Assembly (NCBI RefSeq): GCF_004120195.1
Contig: NZ_SCHN01000018.1
Span: 56,655 to 120,654 of the forward strand
Reading direction: 5' to 3'
DNA from: Enterovibrio baiacu
GTDB taxonomy: Bacteria > Pseudomonadota > Gammaproteobacteria > Enterobacterales > Vibrionaceae
Length of the DNA stretch: 64,000 nt
The notes below the pieces were generated by a model. It saw only the letters and a list, made by a program, of their open reading frames with translations. It ran no database searches and was not told where the DNA came from. A program made the translations under genes and the position numbers. This document shows positions 20,402 to 30,221 of the stretch, in pieces (within the stretch, counting starts at the first letter, position 1; every line of letters begins with the position of its first letter).

Positions 20402-20421
20402 GGTGGGCCTTTTGGCCCGCC
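20402..20421 (+). promoter_or_regulatory. Hairpin at the recA-recX junction covering the GTG start of recX
   Basis: GGTGGGCC (20402-20409), a TTTT loop, and GGCCCGCC (20414-20421) form an 8-bp stem with one wobble. No T run follows, so it is not a standard terminator. The GTG at 20403 lies inside the stem, so the structure could limit recX translation. Confidence 0.6.
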
Positions 20422-20828
20422 GTGACCATTCAGAACTGGAACTACGTCAGAAACTGGCGCAGAAACAGTACCCGCCTGAAGAAATCGATACCGCCATAGA
20501 GCACTGCTTTTATCATGGTTGGATTGATGACAAACGTTTCGCAGAAAGCATGCTTCGCCAAGGCGTCCTAAAAGGGCACGGTTGGCAGCGCATTTGTTTT
20601 GATGCAAAACGAAAAGGCATTCCAACGCCGCTACTAGAAACCGCACAAGAAAACCAGCAGCATGATTGGTATGAGCTTGCGAAAGAACTGGCTGTGCGCC
20701 GATTTGGCGATTATGACGGCGTCTTACCGGAAGCCGACTTCAAACAACGCTCAAAATGGATGCGTTACTTACAAAGTCGCGGATTTAACTTTGACCAAAT
20801 TAACTACGCGTTATCCTCTTCTGACTGA
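20403..20828 (+). CDS. recX: Regulatory protein RecX
   Basis: Inhibitor that caps RecA filament growth. From GTG 20403 it has 141 residues, beginning MGLLARRDHSELELRQKL; RDHSE and GWIDDKRFAESMLRQ and YLQSRGF are RecX signatures of the three-helix repeats. The true start is uncertain. The frame is open upstream to 20352, and CTG at 20376, overlapping the recA stop, has AGAAGG nine bases before it and would add residues matching the first helix of E. coli RecX (LTAREKAV versus LLDRAV). The GTG has no good SD. Confidence 0.88.
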   Translation: MGLLARRDHSELELRQKLAQKQYPPEEIDTAIEHCFYHGWIDDKRFAESMLRQGVLKGHGWQRICFDAKRKGIPTPLLETAQENQQHDWYELAKELAVRRFGDYDGVLPEADFKQRSKWMRYLQSRGFNFDQINYALSSSD

Positions 20829-21004
20829 CTTCTCTATCAATAAACGCAAAAAACTACTCTGATAGCGTCTTACACGGCACGCAAACTTCTCTCCGCCTCT
20901 TTTCGCAACTGGTCAGGTTGTTTACAATGGCTCTCAACTGACTCTAGTCAATCGCACCGAAAGCGATTTAGTTGCTACTACAACCCCAATTTCAGGATTA
21001 GCCA

Positions 21005-23587
21005 ATGTACATGAGCACCGACGAGATCCGCACGGCGTTTCTCGAGTTCTTTGAAAGCAAAGGGCACCAAATCGTGCCTAGCTCATCGCTTGTGCCTGCA
21101 AACGACCCGACGCTGTTGTTTACAAACGCAGGTATGAACCAGTTTAAAGATTGCTTCCTTGGCGCCGAAAAACGCGCCTATACGCGAGCAACGTCAGCAC
21201 AACGCTGTGTTCGTGCTGGTGGTAAGCATAACGACCTGGAAAACGTGGGTTTCACTGCCCGTCACCACACATTCTTTGAAATGCTGGGCAACTTCAGCTT
21301 TGGTGACTATTTCAAAGAAGATGCTATCAACTACGCATGGGAGTTTCTGACTGACGTTCTGAAACTACCAAAAGACAAGCTGATGGTAACGGTTTACGAA
21401 ACGGATGATGAAGCCTTTGCGCTTTGGAATGAGAAGATTGGCATTCCAGCAGACCGTATCGTGCGCATTGGCGATAAAGAAGGTGGCAAACCGTTTGAGT
21501 CAGATAACTTCTGGCAAATGGGTGACACTGGCCCATGTGGTCCTTGTACTGAAATTTTCTATGATCACGGCGATCACATCTGGGGTGGTCCTCCGGGTTC
21601 TCCAGAAGAAGATGGCGATCGTTACATCGAGATCTGGAACAACGTGTTCATGCAGTTCAACCGTCAAGCCGATGGCACGATGGAACCACTGCCAAAGCCG
21701 TCTGTTGACACGGGTATGGGTATTGAGCGTATTGCTGCAATCATGCAAGGCGTTCACTCAAACTACGAAATCGACATCTTCCAAACCCTGATCAAATCAG
21801 CGGCAGAAGTGATTGGCTATGACGATTTGTCTAACCAGTCTCTGCGCGTTGTTGCTGACCACATTCGTTCTTGTGCGTTCCTGATCGTTGATGGTGTGAT
21901 GCCGTCAAACGAAGGCCGTGGCTACGTACTGCGTCGTATCATTCGTCGTGCAGTGCGTCATGGTAACAAGCTAGGCGCGAAAGGTTCTTACTTCTACAAG
22001 CTGGTTGGTCCATTGGCTGAGATCATGGGTACCGCTGGCGAAGAGTTGAAGAAGCAGCAAGCAATGGTTGAGAAAGTGCTGAAGATTGAAGAAGAAAACT
22101 TCGGTCGCACCTTGGATCGCGGTATGGCAATCCTTGATGAAGCATTGGAAAACCTTGAAGGTGATGTGCTTGATGGCGAAACCGTCTTCAAACTTTACGA
22201 TACCTTCGGCTTCCCAGCTGACCTGACTAACGACGTTGCGCGTGAGCGTGGTTTGACGATTGACGAAGCACGCTTTGAAGCGGCGATGGAAGAGCAACGT
22301 CAACGTGCACGTGATGCAGGCCAATTTGGTACTGACTACAACGCAGTCATCAAAGTAGAAAACAGCTCTGCATTTACCGGTTACGGTGAAACACAAGGCA
22401 ACGGCTTGATCACTGATATCTTCGTTGACGGCATGTCAACGGAAGCTCTGGCAACGTCTGACGAAGCCGTGATCATCCTTGACCAAACCCCATTCTATGC
22501 AGAGTCGGGCGGTCAGTGTGGTGATGCAGGTTTCTTGATGACAGAAGCGGGTAAGTTCGAAGTTGTCGACACGCAAAAATACGGTTCGGCGATCGGCCAC
22601 CGCGGTAAGCTGGTAGACGGTACTCTGTCTGTGGGTGATAGCGTTGACGCGAAAGTTGATGCTGAACGTCGCCAAGCGATTGCACTAAACCACTCAGCAA
22701 CGCACCTACTGCACGAAGCACTTCGCATCGTTCTGGGTGAGCACGTTCAACAGAAAGGTTCTTTGGTTCGTGCTGAAGGCCTGCGTTTTGACTTCTCACA
22801 CCTTGAAGCGGTGAAAGCGGAAGAGTTGCGTGCTGTTGAGAAAATGGTGAACGAGCAAATTCGTCGTAACCATGACGTATCTACTGAACTGATGGACATT
22901 GACGCTGCGAAAGCAAAAGGTGCAATGGCATTGTTCGGTGAGAAGTATGACGATGAAGTTCGCGTGTTGACCATGGGCGATTTCTCTATCGAGCTGTGTG
23001 GTGGTACTCACGCAAACCGTACCGGTGATATCGGTATGTTGAAAATTACCTCTGAAGGCGGTATTGCTGCAGGTGTGCGTCGTATCGAAGCCGTGACGGG
23101 TCAAGGTGCAGAAGATGCATTCTACCGTCAGCAGCAAGAGTTCTCACAGAAGGTAAACGAATCTCAAACCCGTGCGAAAGCACTAGAGAAAGAAATTCAG
23201 CAACTGAAAGAGAAACTTGCAGCGCAAGAGAGCGCAAGCCTTATCAACAACGTGACGGAAATTAACGGTGTTAAAGTGCTTATCAGCAAGCTTGATGGCG
23301 CAGACAGCAAAGCACTTCGCACCATGGTTGATGACTTGAAAAACCAAATGGGTAGCGGTGTTGTTTTCCTTGGTAACGTTGCAGACGACAAAGTTGCGTT
23401 AATTGCAGGTGTAACCAAAGACTTGATTGGCAAGGTGAAAGCCGGCGAGCTGGTTAACATGGTTGCTCAGCAAGTGGGCGGTAAGGGCGGTGGTCGTCCT
23501 GACATGGCGCAAGCTGGCGGCAGCGATGCAGCGGCATTGCCAAATGCACTTGAATCAGTGACCCCTTGGCTGGCGGAGCGCTTGTAA
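21005..23587 (+). CDS. alaS: Alanyl-tRNA synthetase
   Basis: Charges tRNA-Ala. 860 residues. Class II catalytic domain at the N-terminus ([15 protein letters not shown], then [14 protein letters not shown]), editing domain with zinc ligands [14 protein letters not shown] and [13 protein letters not shown], and the C-terminal coiled coil and DHHA1 domain with [19 protein letters not shown] lies 7-8 bases before the ATG at 21005; a second ATG at codon 3 is possible. Confidence 0.98.
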   Translation: MYMSTDEIRTAFLEFFESKGHQIVPSSSLVPANDPTLLFTNAGMNQFKDCFLGAEKRAYTRATSAQRCVRAGGKHNDLENVGFTARHHTFFEMLGNFSFGDYFKEDAINYAWEFLTDVLKLPKDKLMVTVYETDDEAFALWNEKIGIPADRIVRIGDKEGGKPFESDNFWQMGDTGPCGPCTEIFYDHGDHIWGGPPGSPEEDGDRYIEIWNNVFMQFNRQADGTMEPLPKPSVDTGMGIERIAAIMQGVHSNYEIDIFQTLIKSAAEVIGYDDLSNQSLRVVADHIRSCAFLIVDGVMPSNEGRGYVLRRIIRRAVRHGNKLGAKGSYFYKLVGPLAEIMGTAGEELKKQQAMVEKVLKIEEENFGRTLDRGMAILDEALENLEGDVLDGETVFKLYDTFGFPADLTNDVARERGLTIDEARFEAAMEEQRQRARDAGQFGTDYNAVIKVENSSAFTGYGETQGNGLITDIFVDGMSTEALATSDEAVIILDQTPFYAESGGQCGDAGFLMTEAGKFEVVDTQKYGSAIGHRGKLVDGTLSVGDSVDAKVDAERRQAIALNHSATHLLHEALRIVLGEHVQQKGSLVRAEGLRFDFSHLEAVKAEELRAVEKMVNEQIRRNHDVSTELMDIDAAKAKGAMALFGEKYDDEVRVLTMGDFSIELCGGTHANRTGDIGMLKITSEGGIAAGVRRIEAVTGQGAEDAFYRQQQEFSQKVNESQTRAKALEKEIQQLKEKLAAQESASLINNVTEINGVKVLISKLDGADSKALRTMVDDLKNQMGSGVVFLGNVADDKVALIAGVTKDLIGKVKAGELVNMVAQQVGGKGGGRPDMAQAGGSDAAALPNALESVTPWLAERL

Positions 23588-23627
23588 GCGCAAACGACTG
23601 CTTTAGGCGACTGTAAACGATGTCATT

Positions 23628-23654
23628 AAGGGCTTCCATTGGAGGCCCTTTTTT
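23628..23654 (+). terminator. Rho-independent terminator of alaS
   Basis: AAGGGCTTCC and GGAGGCCCTT pair (one wobble) around an ATT loop and run into six T residues. Confidence 0.92.
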
Positions 23655-24067
23655 ATGATGCGTTTATTATTTGCACTTTGTTTCATTATCTGTATAGTGC
23701 ATCGCCTTGACGTTTATAAGGTTTTAATTGAAACCTTATTCACCCGTTTTTAGCTCTATTGGATAACATTTCCTTACCATTTGATGTGTGACACCGTGAT
23801 CTTCTGGGCACAAGGGTCACATTGTCTGGATTGATTGTGCGAATTCTCATTGGCAAACTGGAGTTGGCCAAAGAAATGAGCCATATTGAGAACCCAGACA
23901 GGCGTTGATTGTATTGGCGTAGCGCCTGTTAAAGGATGCTCGCAAGGAAGGAAAGTAGTTGTTAGTCCATCTCGGAGCTTGAGCTGCCGTATGAGTTTAC
24001 TTCGTGCAGTAAGAAGACCAAACAGACTCAACTAGAAGAAAGTTGTAATTACTCAAGGAGTAGAAGA
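23655..24067 (+). promoter_or_regulatory. Non-coding region and leader upstream of csrA
   Basis: About 410 bases without a convincing gene. The last 135 carry five GGA motifs (23934, 23946, 23950, 23974 and the SD at 24057), the core of CsrA binding sites, which suggests autoregulation as in E. coli. An inverted pair, ACAGGCG near 23898 and CGCCTGT near 23923, could fold. In several vibrios an aspartokinase gene occupies this place; none is present here. Confidence 0.5.
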
Positions 24068-24265
24068 ATGCTGATTTTGACTCGTCGCGTAGGTGAAACG
24101 CTGATGATTGGTGATGAAGTCACCGTGACTGTACTGGGCGTAAAGGGCAACCAAGTTCGCATCGGTGTGAACGCGCCGAAAGAGGTGTCTGTACACCGTG
24201 AAGAGATCTACATGCGTATTCAAGCTGAAAAAGGCAACCCTGCACCAACAACAGGTAACTTTTAA
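24068..24265 (+). CDS. csrA: Carbon storage regulator CsrA
   Basis: 65-residue dimeric RNA-binding protein that controls carbon metabolism, motility and virulence post-transcriptionally by binding GGA loops. [18 protein letters not shown] and [13 protein letters not shown] are nearly invariant; Arg44-type residue lies in VHREEIY. SD CAAGGAG. Placed just before the Ser/Arg tRNA array, as in E. coli. Confidence 0.98.
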   Translation: MLILTRRVGETLMIGDEVTVTVLGVKGNQVRIGVNAPKEVSVHREEIYMRIQAEKGNPAPTTGNF

Positions 24266-24289
24266 GCGACACGCAATTGAAATTCCCTG

Positions 24290-24318
24290 AAGGCCGATCA
24301 TTTTAATCGGCCTTTTTG
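24290..24318 (+). terminator. Rho-independent terminator of csrA
   Basis: AAGGCCGAT, loop CATTTTA, ATCGGCCTT, then further T residues. Confidence 0.92.
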
Positions 24319-24435
24319 TTATCTTTAGATTGTTCATTTAAAAAGCAATTGAGGGGATTTTCGGCAAATAAACTGTGCGAATGATGCAGAAGTGTGCAAA
24401 CGCATCGTGAATGCAGATTTTTGCGGATAAAGTGT

Positions 24436-24463
24436 TTGACATATTTCTGGCTCAAAGTAATAT
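24436..24463 (+). promoter_or_regulatory. Promoter of the tRNA array
   Basis: TTGACA (24436-24441), 16-base spacer, TAATAT (24458-24463), then a GC-rich discriminator (GTGCCTCCGC) typical of stringently controlled stable-RNA promoters. The first tRNA begins 15 bases later. Confidence 0.8.
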
Positions 24464-24478
24464 GTGCCTCCGCAAGAC

Positions 24479-24570
24479 GGTGAGGTGGCCGAGAGGCTGA
24501 AGGCGCTCCCCTGCTAAGGGAGTATACGGTTTATCCCGTATCGAGGGTTCGAATCCCTCCTTCACCGCCA
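24479..24570 (+). tRNA. tRNA-Ser (GCT)
   Basis: 92-nt class II tRNA with a long variable arm (TATACGG...CCGTA). The anticodon loop CTGCTAA gives GCT, reading AGC/AGU. Acceptor GGTGAGG pairs with CTTCACC (one wobble); CCA is encoded. First of seven tRNAs. Confidence 0.97.
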
Positions 24571-24615
24571 TTTGCTTTTGCACTTAATTTATTAGCTTTT
24601 AAGATGCATGCCTGC

Positions 24616-24692
24616 GCGTCCGTAGCTCAGCTGGATAGAGTACCTGGCTACGAACCAGGCGGTCGGAGGTTCGAATCCTCCCGGACGCGCCA
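24616..24692 (+). tRNA. tRNA-Arg (ACG)
   Basis: 77 nt with encoded CCA. Anticodon loop CTACGAA gives ACG (wobble A becomes inosine). Acceptor GCGTCCG/CGGACGC differs from the other four Arg copies by two paired changes. Confidence 0.97.
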
Positions 24693-24742
24693 TTATATTT
24701 TTGTTTTTCAGGCAACGCCTGTTAACATGCCCGAATTGTTGC

Positions 24743-24819
24743 GCGCTCGTAGCTCAGCTGGATAGAGTACCTGGCTACGAACCAGGCGGTCGGAGGTTCG
24801 AATCCTCCCGAGCGCGCCA
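24743..24819 (+). tRNA. tRNA-Arg (ACG)
   Basis: 77 nt, anticodon ACG, acceptor GCGCTCG/CGAGCGC, encoded CCA. Body identical to the other Arg copies. Confidence 0.97.
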
Positions 24820-24829
24820 TGATTTGTGC

Positions 24830-24921
24830 GGTGAGGTGGCCGAGAGGCTGAAGGCGCTCCCCTGCTAAGGGAGTATACGGTTTATCCCGTATCGAGGGTT
24901 CGAATCCCTCCTTCACCGCCA
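24830..24921 (+). tRNA. tRNA-Ser (GCT)
   Basis: Identical to the first tRNA-Ser of the array, only 10 bases after the preceding tRNA-Arg. Confidence 0.97.
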
Positions 24922-24938
24922 TTATATAAATTAGTTGC

Positions 24939-25015
24939 GCGCTCGTAGCTCAGCTGGATAGAGTACCTGGCTACGAACCAGGCGGTCGGAGGTTCGAATC
25001 CTCCCGAGCGCGCCA
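24939..25015 (+). tRNA. tRNA-Arg (ACG)
   Basis: 77 nt, anticodon ACG, acceptor GCGCTCG/CGAGCGC, encoded CCA. Confidence 0.97.
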
Positions 25016-25117
25016 TCCTAATTTATATTCCCCTAAGGTTAATGACCTTATCCAAGGACGAAGCTCCGTTTCCGACGAAGCACTGGCATCCGGATTGATG
25101 CATGAAGTGATTACTGC

Positions 25118-25194
25118 GCGCTCGTAGCTCAGCTGGATAGAGTACCTGGCTACGAACCAGGCGGTCGGAGGTTCGAATCCTCCCGAGCGCGCCA
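25118..25194 (+). tRNA. tRNA-Arg (ACG)
   Basis: 77 nt, same sequence as the preceding Arg copy. The 102-base spacer before it shows no gene. Confidence 0.97.
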
Positions 25195-25251
25195 TCTTCA
25201 CTTTCAATTTGCTTCACCAAATTGTTTTACGTCTGTATCACAATTGCCTGC

Positions 25252-25328
25252 GCGCTCGTAGCTCAGCTGGATAGAGTACCTGGCTACGAACCAGGCGGTC
25301 GGAGGTTCGAATCCTCCCGAGCGCGCCA
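25252..25328 (+). tRNA. tRNA-Arg (ACG)
   Basis: Last tRNA of the array, 77 nt, same sequence. TGCATG-TC-CATGCA followed by TTTTAATT at 25341-25362 may act as a weak terminator. Confidence 0.97.
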
Positions 25329-25497
25329 TTTCTTCTTTTTTGCATGTCCATGCATTTTAATTGCTTATTTGCGTGTTATCTCAAAAAGCAAACTTTCCGC
25401 TTCTATTACACTGTTCCTTGTCTTTTAAAGACTTCCTGATTCTTGCCTGTTTTACACCCCAAAAAAACGACTTAATACCCTGACATACCATTACTTT

Positions 25498-25522
25498 ATC
25501 TGTTGATTATTTCTTAACAGAT
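25498..25522. promoter_or_regulatory. Operator-like dyad upstream of oadGAB
   Basis: ATCTGTT and AACAGAT are perfect inverted arms with an 11-base AT-rich centre. It lies about 250 bases before oadG in the 444-base gene-free region 25329-25772, which otherwise shows only AT-rich sequence. The regulator is unknown. Confidence 0.4.
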
Positions 25523-25685
25523 CTACGATGATTTACCGCTTTTTGCGTTAACAAGGTTGTAACATTTGCACGTATTTATTGCGTCTGAGGCCGAAAATGG
25601 CAGAAATGATCAGTATTACAGGATTGTCATTATTGTAGATTGTTAGTATTTTGACCGCATACTTAACTGAATAAGTAAATTCTCA

Positions 25686-25708
25686 ACAAAATGTAAAACG
25701 CATTTTGT
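25686..25708. promoter_or_regulatory. Second dyad upstream of oadGAB
   Basis: ACAAAATG and CATTTTGT, perfect 8-base arms separated by 7 bases, 65 bases before the oadG start. It could be an operator or a leader hairpin. Confidence 0.4.
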
Positions 25709-25772
25709 GAGCATTGGTGTGCTGAGCAAACACTGCAGGTTTGCCAGTTATAGAAGCAAAGGAAGCTCGTAT

Positions 25773-26015
25773 ATGGATCTGGGAAGTACACTCCAGCAAG
25801 CTGCTACGCTCATGCTTACTGGCATGGCGGTAGTCTTCGTTTTTCTCACCATTTTGATCGTTCTGGTCAAATTGATGTCCCGCATTGTTCCTGAAGAATT
25901 GCCCCCACAAATCGCGTCCACCTCGGCGCCTACTCAAAATAATGGGCAAATTCCAGGAGAAACCATTGCAGCCATTTCAGCGGCAGTGAATAAATACCGT
26001 AGTCGCCAGCGCTAG
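25773..26015 (+). CDS. oadG: Oxaloacetate decarboxylase sodium pump, gamma subunit
   Basis: 80-residue small subunit that anchors the alpha subunit to the membrane beta subunit. One membrane helix (ATLMLTGMAVVFVFLTILIV) and a polar Pro-rich tail. The start at 25773 follows AAAGGAAG; an upstream in-frame codon would add residues with no hydrophobic or family pattern. First gene of oadGAB. Confidence 0.9.
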   Translation: MDLGSTLQQAATLMLTGMAVVFVFLTILIVLVKLMSRIVPEELPPQIASTSAPTQNNGQIPGETIAAISAAVNKYRSRQR

Positions 26016-26052
26016 CTGATGCGAAACATACAATTACAAGGAGTTATGTAGT

Positions 26053-27846
26053 ATGTCTAAGCCACTCGCTATAACAGATGTTGTCTTGCGCGATGCGCAT
26101 CAGTCGCTGTTTGCGACACGTATGCGTCTTGACGATATGTTACCCATCGCGGCTGCGTTGGATGATGTGGGTTATTGGTCTTTGGAAACGTGGGGCGGCG
26201 CGACGTTTGACTCGTGCATCCGTTTCCTCGGTGAAGACCCATGGGTTCGTTTGCGTGAGCTGAAAAAAGCCATGCCTAAAACCCCGATGCAAATGCTGCT
26301 TCGTGGTCAGAATCTTCTAGGTTACCGTCACTACGCGGATGACGTTGTTGAAAAATTCGTTGAGCGCGCACATGCAAACGGTATGGATGTATTCCGTATC
26401 TTTGATGCGATGAACGATGTTCGCAACTTTGAAAAAGCAGTTAAAACGGCGGTTTCTGTTGGCGCACATGCGCAAGGTACGCTTTCTTACACCACCAGCC
26501 CATTCCATACGATTGATACGTGGACAGACCTGGCGAAGCGCCTTGAAGACCTTGGTTGTCACTCTCTGTGTATCAAAGACATGTCAGGCCTGCTTCGTCC
26601 TTACGAAGCTGAAGAGCTGATTACGCGCATTAAAGCCTCTTGTGATATTCCTCTTGCGCTTCACTGTCATGCGACAACGGGTCTTTCAACGGCAACGGCC
26701 GTTAAAGCGGTTGAAGCGGGCTTAGATATTCTCGACACCGCGATTTCGTCGATGAGCCAAACCTACGGTCATACCCCAACAGAAACCGTGGTTGCTATGT
26801 TGCAAAACACCGAATTCGATACGGGTCTTGAGTTAGAAAAAATCGAACCGATTGCGGCTTACTTTCGTGAAGTGCGTAAGAAATACGCCAAGTTCGAAGG
26901 TCAGCTCAAAGGTGTTGATTCACGTATCCTGATCGCACAGGTGCCAGGTGGCATGCTGACGAACATGGAAGGTCAACTTAAAGAGCAAGGTGCACAAGAT
27001 CGCCTTGACGAAGTTCTGCAAGAAATTCCTCGTGTACGTGAAGACCTTGGCTACATTCCTTTGGTCACGCCAACATCGCAAATTGTGGGTACGCAAGCGG
27101 TGATTAACGTGCTGACGGGTGAGCGTTACAAGAGCATCACGAAGGAAACGGCGGGTGTTCTTAAAGGTGAATACGGTAAAGCGCCGACCACAGTAAATGC
27201 GGAGCTACAGGCTCGCGTTCTTGATGGTAAAGAGCCGATCACTTGCCGCCCTGCAGATTTGCTTGAAGCTGAGCTTCATACGCTGACTGATGAGCTGATT
27301 GCGAAATCAAAAGAAGAGGGCATTTTGCTTGCTGAAGCGCAAGTTGATGACGTACTGACTTATGCCTTGTTCCCACAAGTTGGTTTGAAATTCCTGAAAA
27401 ACCGCGGTAACCCAGACGCGTTTGAACCAGCACCAGGCCTTGAGCCTGCGGCAGCACCAAGTGCACCTGCACCTGTGGCAACCACCGCTGGCGGCACTGA
27501 AGCGTATAGCGTGAAAGTGAACGGTCAGGTTTATGACGTGGAAGTTGGCCCTCAGGGTGAGTTGACCTCTGTCGCGCCAAGCGCCGCGCCACAAGCTGCG
27601 CCAGCGCCATCTGCTGCACCTTCTGCGGGTGCATCAGAAGCGGTTGCTGCACCATTAGCGGGTAACATCTTCAAAGTGGTTGCCAAAACCGGCAATCAAG
27701 TTCAGGAAGGCGATGTGTTGCTGATTCTTGAAGCGATGAAGATGGAAACCGAAGTACGTGCTGCACGTGCTGGCGTGGTTCAAGACGTCATGGTGAAAGA
27801 AGGCGATGCAGTGACTGTCGGCTCTCCATTGATGAACTTGGCGTAA
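26053..27846 (+). CDS. oadA: Oxaloacetate decarboxylase alpha subunit (biotin-dependent)
   Basis: Carboxyltransferase of the sodium-pumping oxaloacetate decarboxylase: moves CO2 from oxaloacetate to biotin. 597 residues. The TIM-barrel domain begins [18 protein letters not shown] and has the metal-binding [12 protein letters not shown]; then a conserved PYC-OADA domain, an Ala/Pro-rich flexible linker (about residues 458-540) and a biotinyl domain with [11 protein letters not shown], biotin at Lys563. The linker and gene order G-A-B are those of the vibrio and Klebsiella enzymes. Confidence 0.97.
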   Translation: MSKPLAITDVVLRDAHQSLFATRMRLDDMLPIAAALDDVGYWSLETWGGATFDSCIRFLGEDPWVRLRELKKAMPKTPMQMLLRGQNLLGYRHYADDVVEKFVERAHANGMDVFRIFDAMNDVRNFEKAVKTAVSVGAHAQGTLSYTTSPFHTIDTWTDLAKRLEDLGCHSLCIKDMSGLLRPYEAEELITRIKASCDIPLALHCHATTGLSTATAVKAVEAGLDILDTAISSMSQTYGHTPTETVVAMLQNTEFDTGLELEKIEPIAAYFREVRKKYAKFEGQLKGVDSRILIAQVPGGMLTNMEGQLKEQGAQDRLDEVLQEIPRVREDLGYIPLVTPTSQIVGTQAVINVLTGERYKSITKETAGVLKGEYGKAPTTVNAELQARVLDGKEPITCRPADLLEAELHTLTDELIAKSKEEGILLAEAQVDDVLTYALFPQVGLKFLKNRGNPDAFEPAPGLEPAAAPSAPAPVATTAGGTEAYSVKVNGQVYDVEVGPQGELTSVAPSAAPQAAPAPSAAPSAGASEAVAAPLAGNIFKVVAKTGNQVQEGDVLLILEAMKMETEVRAARAGVVQDVMVKEGDAVTVGSPLMNLA

Positions 27847-27863
27847 GAGGATAGAGGAAAGAC

Positions 27864-29162
27864 ATGGAAGGTTTGTTAATCCTCTGGCAAGGCACAGGTC
27901 TTGCCAATTTCCAGATTGGCCAGTTGGTCATGATCTTTGTTGGCTGCGTGCTGTTGTATTTAGCGATCCGCAAAGGTTTTGAGCCGCTGTTGCTATTGCC
28001 GATTGGTTTTGGTGCCATTCTTGCCAATATCCCTGAAGTGGGTCTGGCAAACAATGCGATTCAAAATGCGTTGTACGCAGCAAGTCCGGATGTGATGGGG
28101 GAGTTTGCCCGTATCCTTGGTCTGGGTAGTGCGAACCCTGAAGCGATTAAAGTGGCGATGGACGGTGCGAGCCTTCATCAACTGAAAGAGCTTGATGAAG
28201 CGGCTCATGCTGCCAAATTCTCTGACGGTACGCTTTACTCCTTCTACAACGTGGCGATTGCATCAGGTATTGCACCGCTCCTCATCTTTATGGGTGTTGG
28301 GGCAATGACGGACTTTGGCGCGCTTATCGCTAACCCTCGAACTTTGTGGTTAGGGGCTGCAGCGCAGTTTGGTATTTTCGCCACCTTGTTTGGTGCTATC
28401 TTGCTGAACCTGATTCCGGGCATGGAGTTCTCGCTCGCGGATGCGGCATCGATTGCCATCATCGGCGGTGCTGATGGCCCGACGGCTATCTTCCTCGCGA
28501 GTAAGCTATCGCCTGATTTGCTGGGTGCGATTGCTGTTGCTGCATACAGCTACATGGCATTGGTGCCAATCATTCAGCCGCCAATCATGAAGCTGTTTAC
28601 CTCTGAAGATGAACGTAAGATCGAGATGAAGCAGCTACGCCACGTCTCGAAAACCGAAAAGATCATTTTCCCTCTGGCTGTTCTGGTCATGGCGATTATT
28701 TTCTTACCATCGGCAACGCCGTTAGTCGGTATGTTCTGTCTGGGTAACTTGATGCGTGAAAGCGGCGTGGTCGATCGCCTGTCGAACACGGCACAGAACG
28801 AACTCATCAACATCGTGACCATTTTCTTGGGTCTGTCGGTGGGTTCTAAGCTTCAAGCTGAGCAGTTCTTGCACGTTGAAACCTTGGGTATTCTTGTGCT
28901 TGGTGCGGTTGCGTTCAGTATTGGTACTGCTGCAGGCGTATTAATGGCGAAGCTGCTGAACAAATACAGCAAAGACAACATCAACCCATTGATTGGTGCG
29001 GCGGGTGTGTCTGCGGTGCCAATGGCTGCTCGCGTGGTGAACAAGGTGGGCTTAGATTCTAACCCTCAAAACTTCCTACTCATGCACGCGATGGGTCCAA
29101 ACGTTGCAGGCGTATTGGGTTCAGCGGTTGCGGCAGGTGTGCTGTTAGCCCTTGTGGGGTAA
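27864..29162 (+). CDS. oadB: Oxaloacetate decarboxylase beta subunit (Na+ pump)
   Basis: 432-residue integral membrane subunit that decarboxylates carboxybiotin and exports sodium. Many hydrophobic helices; the conserved [19 protein letters not shown] segment carries the sodium-site Asp. 17 bases after oadA with its own SD (GAGGA...). The complex supports oxaloacetate/citrate fermentation and contributes to a sodium gradient, fitting a marine organism. Confidence 0.96.
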   Translation: MEGLLILWQGTGLANFQIGQLVMIFVGCVLLYLAIRKGFEPLLLLPIGFGAILANIPEVGLANNAIQNALYAASPDVMGEFARILGLGSANPEAIKVAMDGASLHQLKELDEAAHAAKFSDGTLYSFYNVAIASGIAPLLIFMGVGAMTDFGALIANPRTLWLGAAAQFGIFATLFGAILLNLIPGMEFSLADAASIAIIGGADGPTAIFLASKLSPDLLGAIAVAAYSYMALVPIIQPPIMKLFTSEDERKIEMKQLRHVSKTEKIIFPLAVLVMAIIFLPSATPLVGMFCLGNLMRESGVVDRLSNTAQNELINIVTIFLGLSVGSKLQAEQFLHVETLGILVLGAVAFSIGTAAGVLMAKLLNKYSKDNINPLIGAAGVSAVPMAARVVNKVGLDSNPQNFLLMHAMGPNVAGVLGSAVAAGVLLALVG

Positions 29163-29208
29163 AGCAGGATTCGCTGCTAGAGCAAGCAATACGACAAACT
29201 GATGAAAT

Positions 29209-29242
29209 AAAGGCGGAAGGCATTGTGTCTTCCGCCTTTTTT
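29209..29242 (+). terminator. Rho-independent terminator of oadGAB
   Basis: AAAGGCGGAAG and CTTCCGCCTTT form an 11-bp perfect stem with a 9-base loop, then T residues. Confidence 0.92.
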
Positions 29243-29285
29243 ATTGAAACTGAACAAAGGACATCACACGCATTAAGGACGACAT

Positions 29286-30221
29286 ATGCCTCAGAATCTC
29301 CAACTCGCCATCACCGCGTTCGGCGGACCTGAAACGTTGAAACGCCAATACACAGCAATGCCAGAGCCCCAAGAGGGGCAAGTGCTCATCAAAGTGGCCT
29401 TTGCTGGCGTTAATCCCGTGGATGCGAAAACTCGTGCAGGCTTAGGTTGGGGCGCGGAGAAAATCAAAGACATCTTGCCTTGGGTACCGGGGTTTGATGC
29501 AGCAGGTGTTGTCGTTAAAGGTGCTGGTGTGTTTAAAGCGGGCGATCGCGTTGCGGGACGAATAGTGGAAGGCGGTGGCTACGGTCAGTATTTGTGTGCA
29601 AATGCTGATGCGTTGTCGCGCATTCCTGATGATGTGTCGTTTGAAGCCGCCGCCTCGTTGCCTGTGGCAGGATTGACGGCATGGCAGGCCTTGGAACTGG
29701 CTGGTCTAAAGGCGGGTGAAAAAGTACTGATATTGGCTGGCGCGGGTGGTGTCGGGCATATCGCCATTCAGCTTGCCAAAGCAAAGGGTGCGAACGTGTA
29801 TGCGAGCTCTTCTGCAGCCAACCTTACCTTTGTGAATGGCTTGGGCGCCACGGCCTTAGATTACGCAGCCTCTTCGCTTGAAACGCAAGTGAGTGACGTT
29901 GATGTGTTGATTGACCTTGTCGGTAGTGATGTTGGTGAAGCTGCGCTGGCATGCGTAGCGAAAAATGGGCGAGTCGTGACTGTGCCTACTATCACCGCCG
30001 ATCGCATTATTGCAGCGGCACAACCATTGGGCATTGATGTGAAAGGCATGTTGGTTGTGCCCAACCCCGAACAAATGGATGCGTTACTGGCCTTGGTGCA
30101 TGAAGGGAAAGTGCGCGTCGAAATCGCGAAAACGTATCCGCTAGAAGAAGGTGTGCAGGCCCATGTTGATATTCAAACTGGCCGAACGCGCGGTAAATTA
30201 TTATTGGAGATGCCTGAATGA
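29286..30221 (+). CDS. Zinc-independent NADP-dependent quinone oxidoreductase (MDR, zeta-crystallin type)
   Basis: 311-residue medium-chain dehydrogenase/reductase. The N-terminal GroES-like fold has FAGVNPVDAKTRAG; the NADPH site is LILAGAGGVGHIAIQLAKAKG near residue 150. The zinc-ligand cysteines of alcohol dehydrogenases are absent, as in quinone reductases. Substrate unknown. Its stop overlaps the yqaB start (ATGA), so the two are coupled; this gene is not part of the E. coli csrA-gshA order. Confidence 0.83.
   Translation: MPQNLQLAITAFGGPETLKRQYTAMPEPQEGQVLIKVAFAGVNPVDAKTRAGLGWGAEKIKDILPWVPGFDAAGVVVKGAGVFKAGDRVAGRIVEGGGYGQYLCANADALSRIPDDVSFEAAASLPVAGLTAWQALELAGLKAGEKVLILAGAGGVGHIAIQLAKAKGANVYASSSAANLTFVNGLGATALDYAASSLETQVSDVDVLIDLVGSDVGEAALACVAKNGRVVTVPTITADRIIAAAQPLGIDVKGMLVVPNPEQMDALLALVHEGKVRVEIAKTYPLEEGVQAHVDIQTGRTRGKLLLEMPE

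Noticed and set aside
23774..24031. 85-codon minus-strand frame upstream of csrA
   Set aside because: No SD, no recognisable domain, and it lies over the GGA-rich csrA leader.
24722..25220. Antisense reading frames through the tRNA array containing GGFEPPTAWFVARYSIQLSYERA
   Set aside because: They are translations of tRNA-Arg and tRNA-Ser on the opposite strand, a well-known source of false hypothetical proteins.
24479..25328. Direct repeats suggestive of a CRISPR array
   Set aside because: The repeats are whole tRNA genes with cloverleaf structure and irregular spacers.
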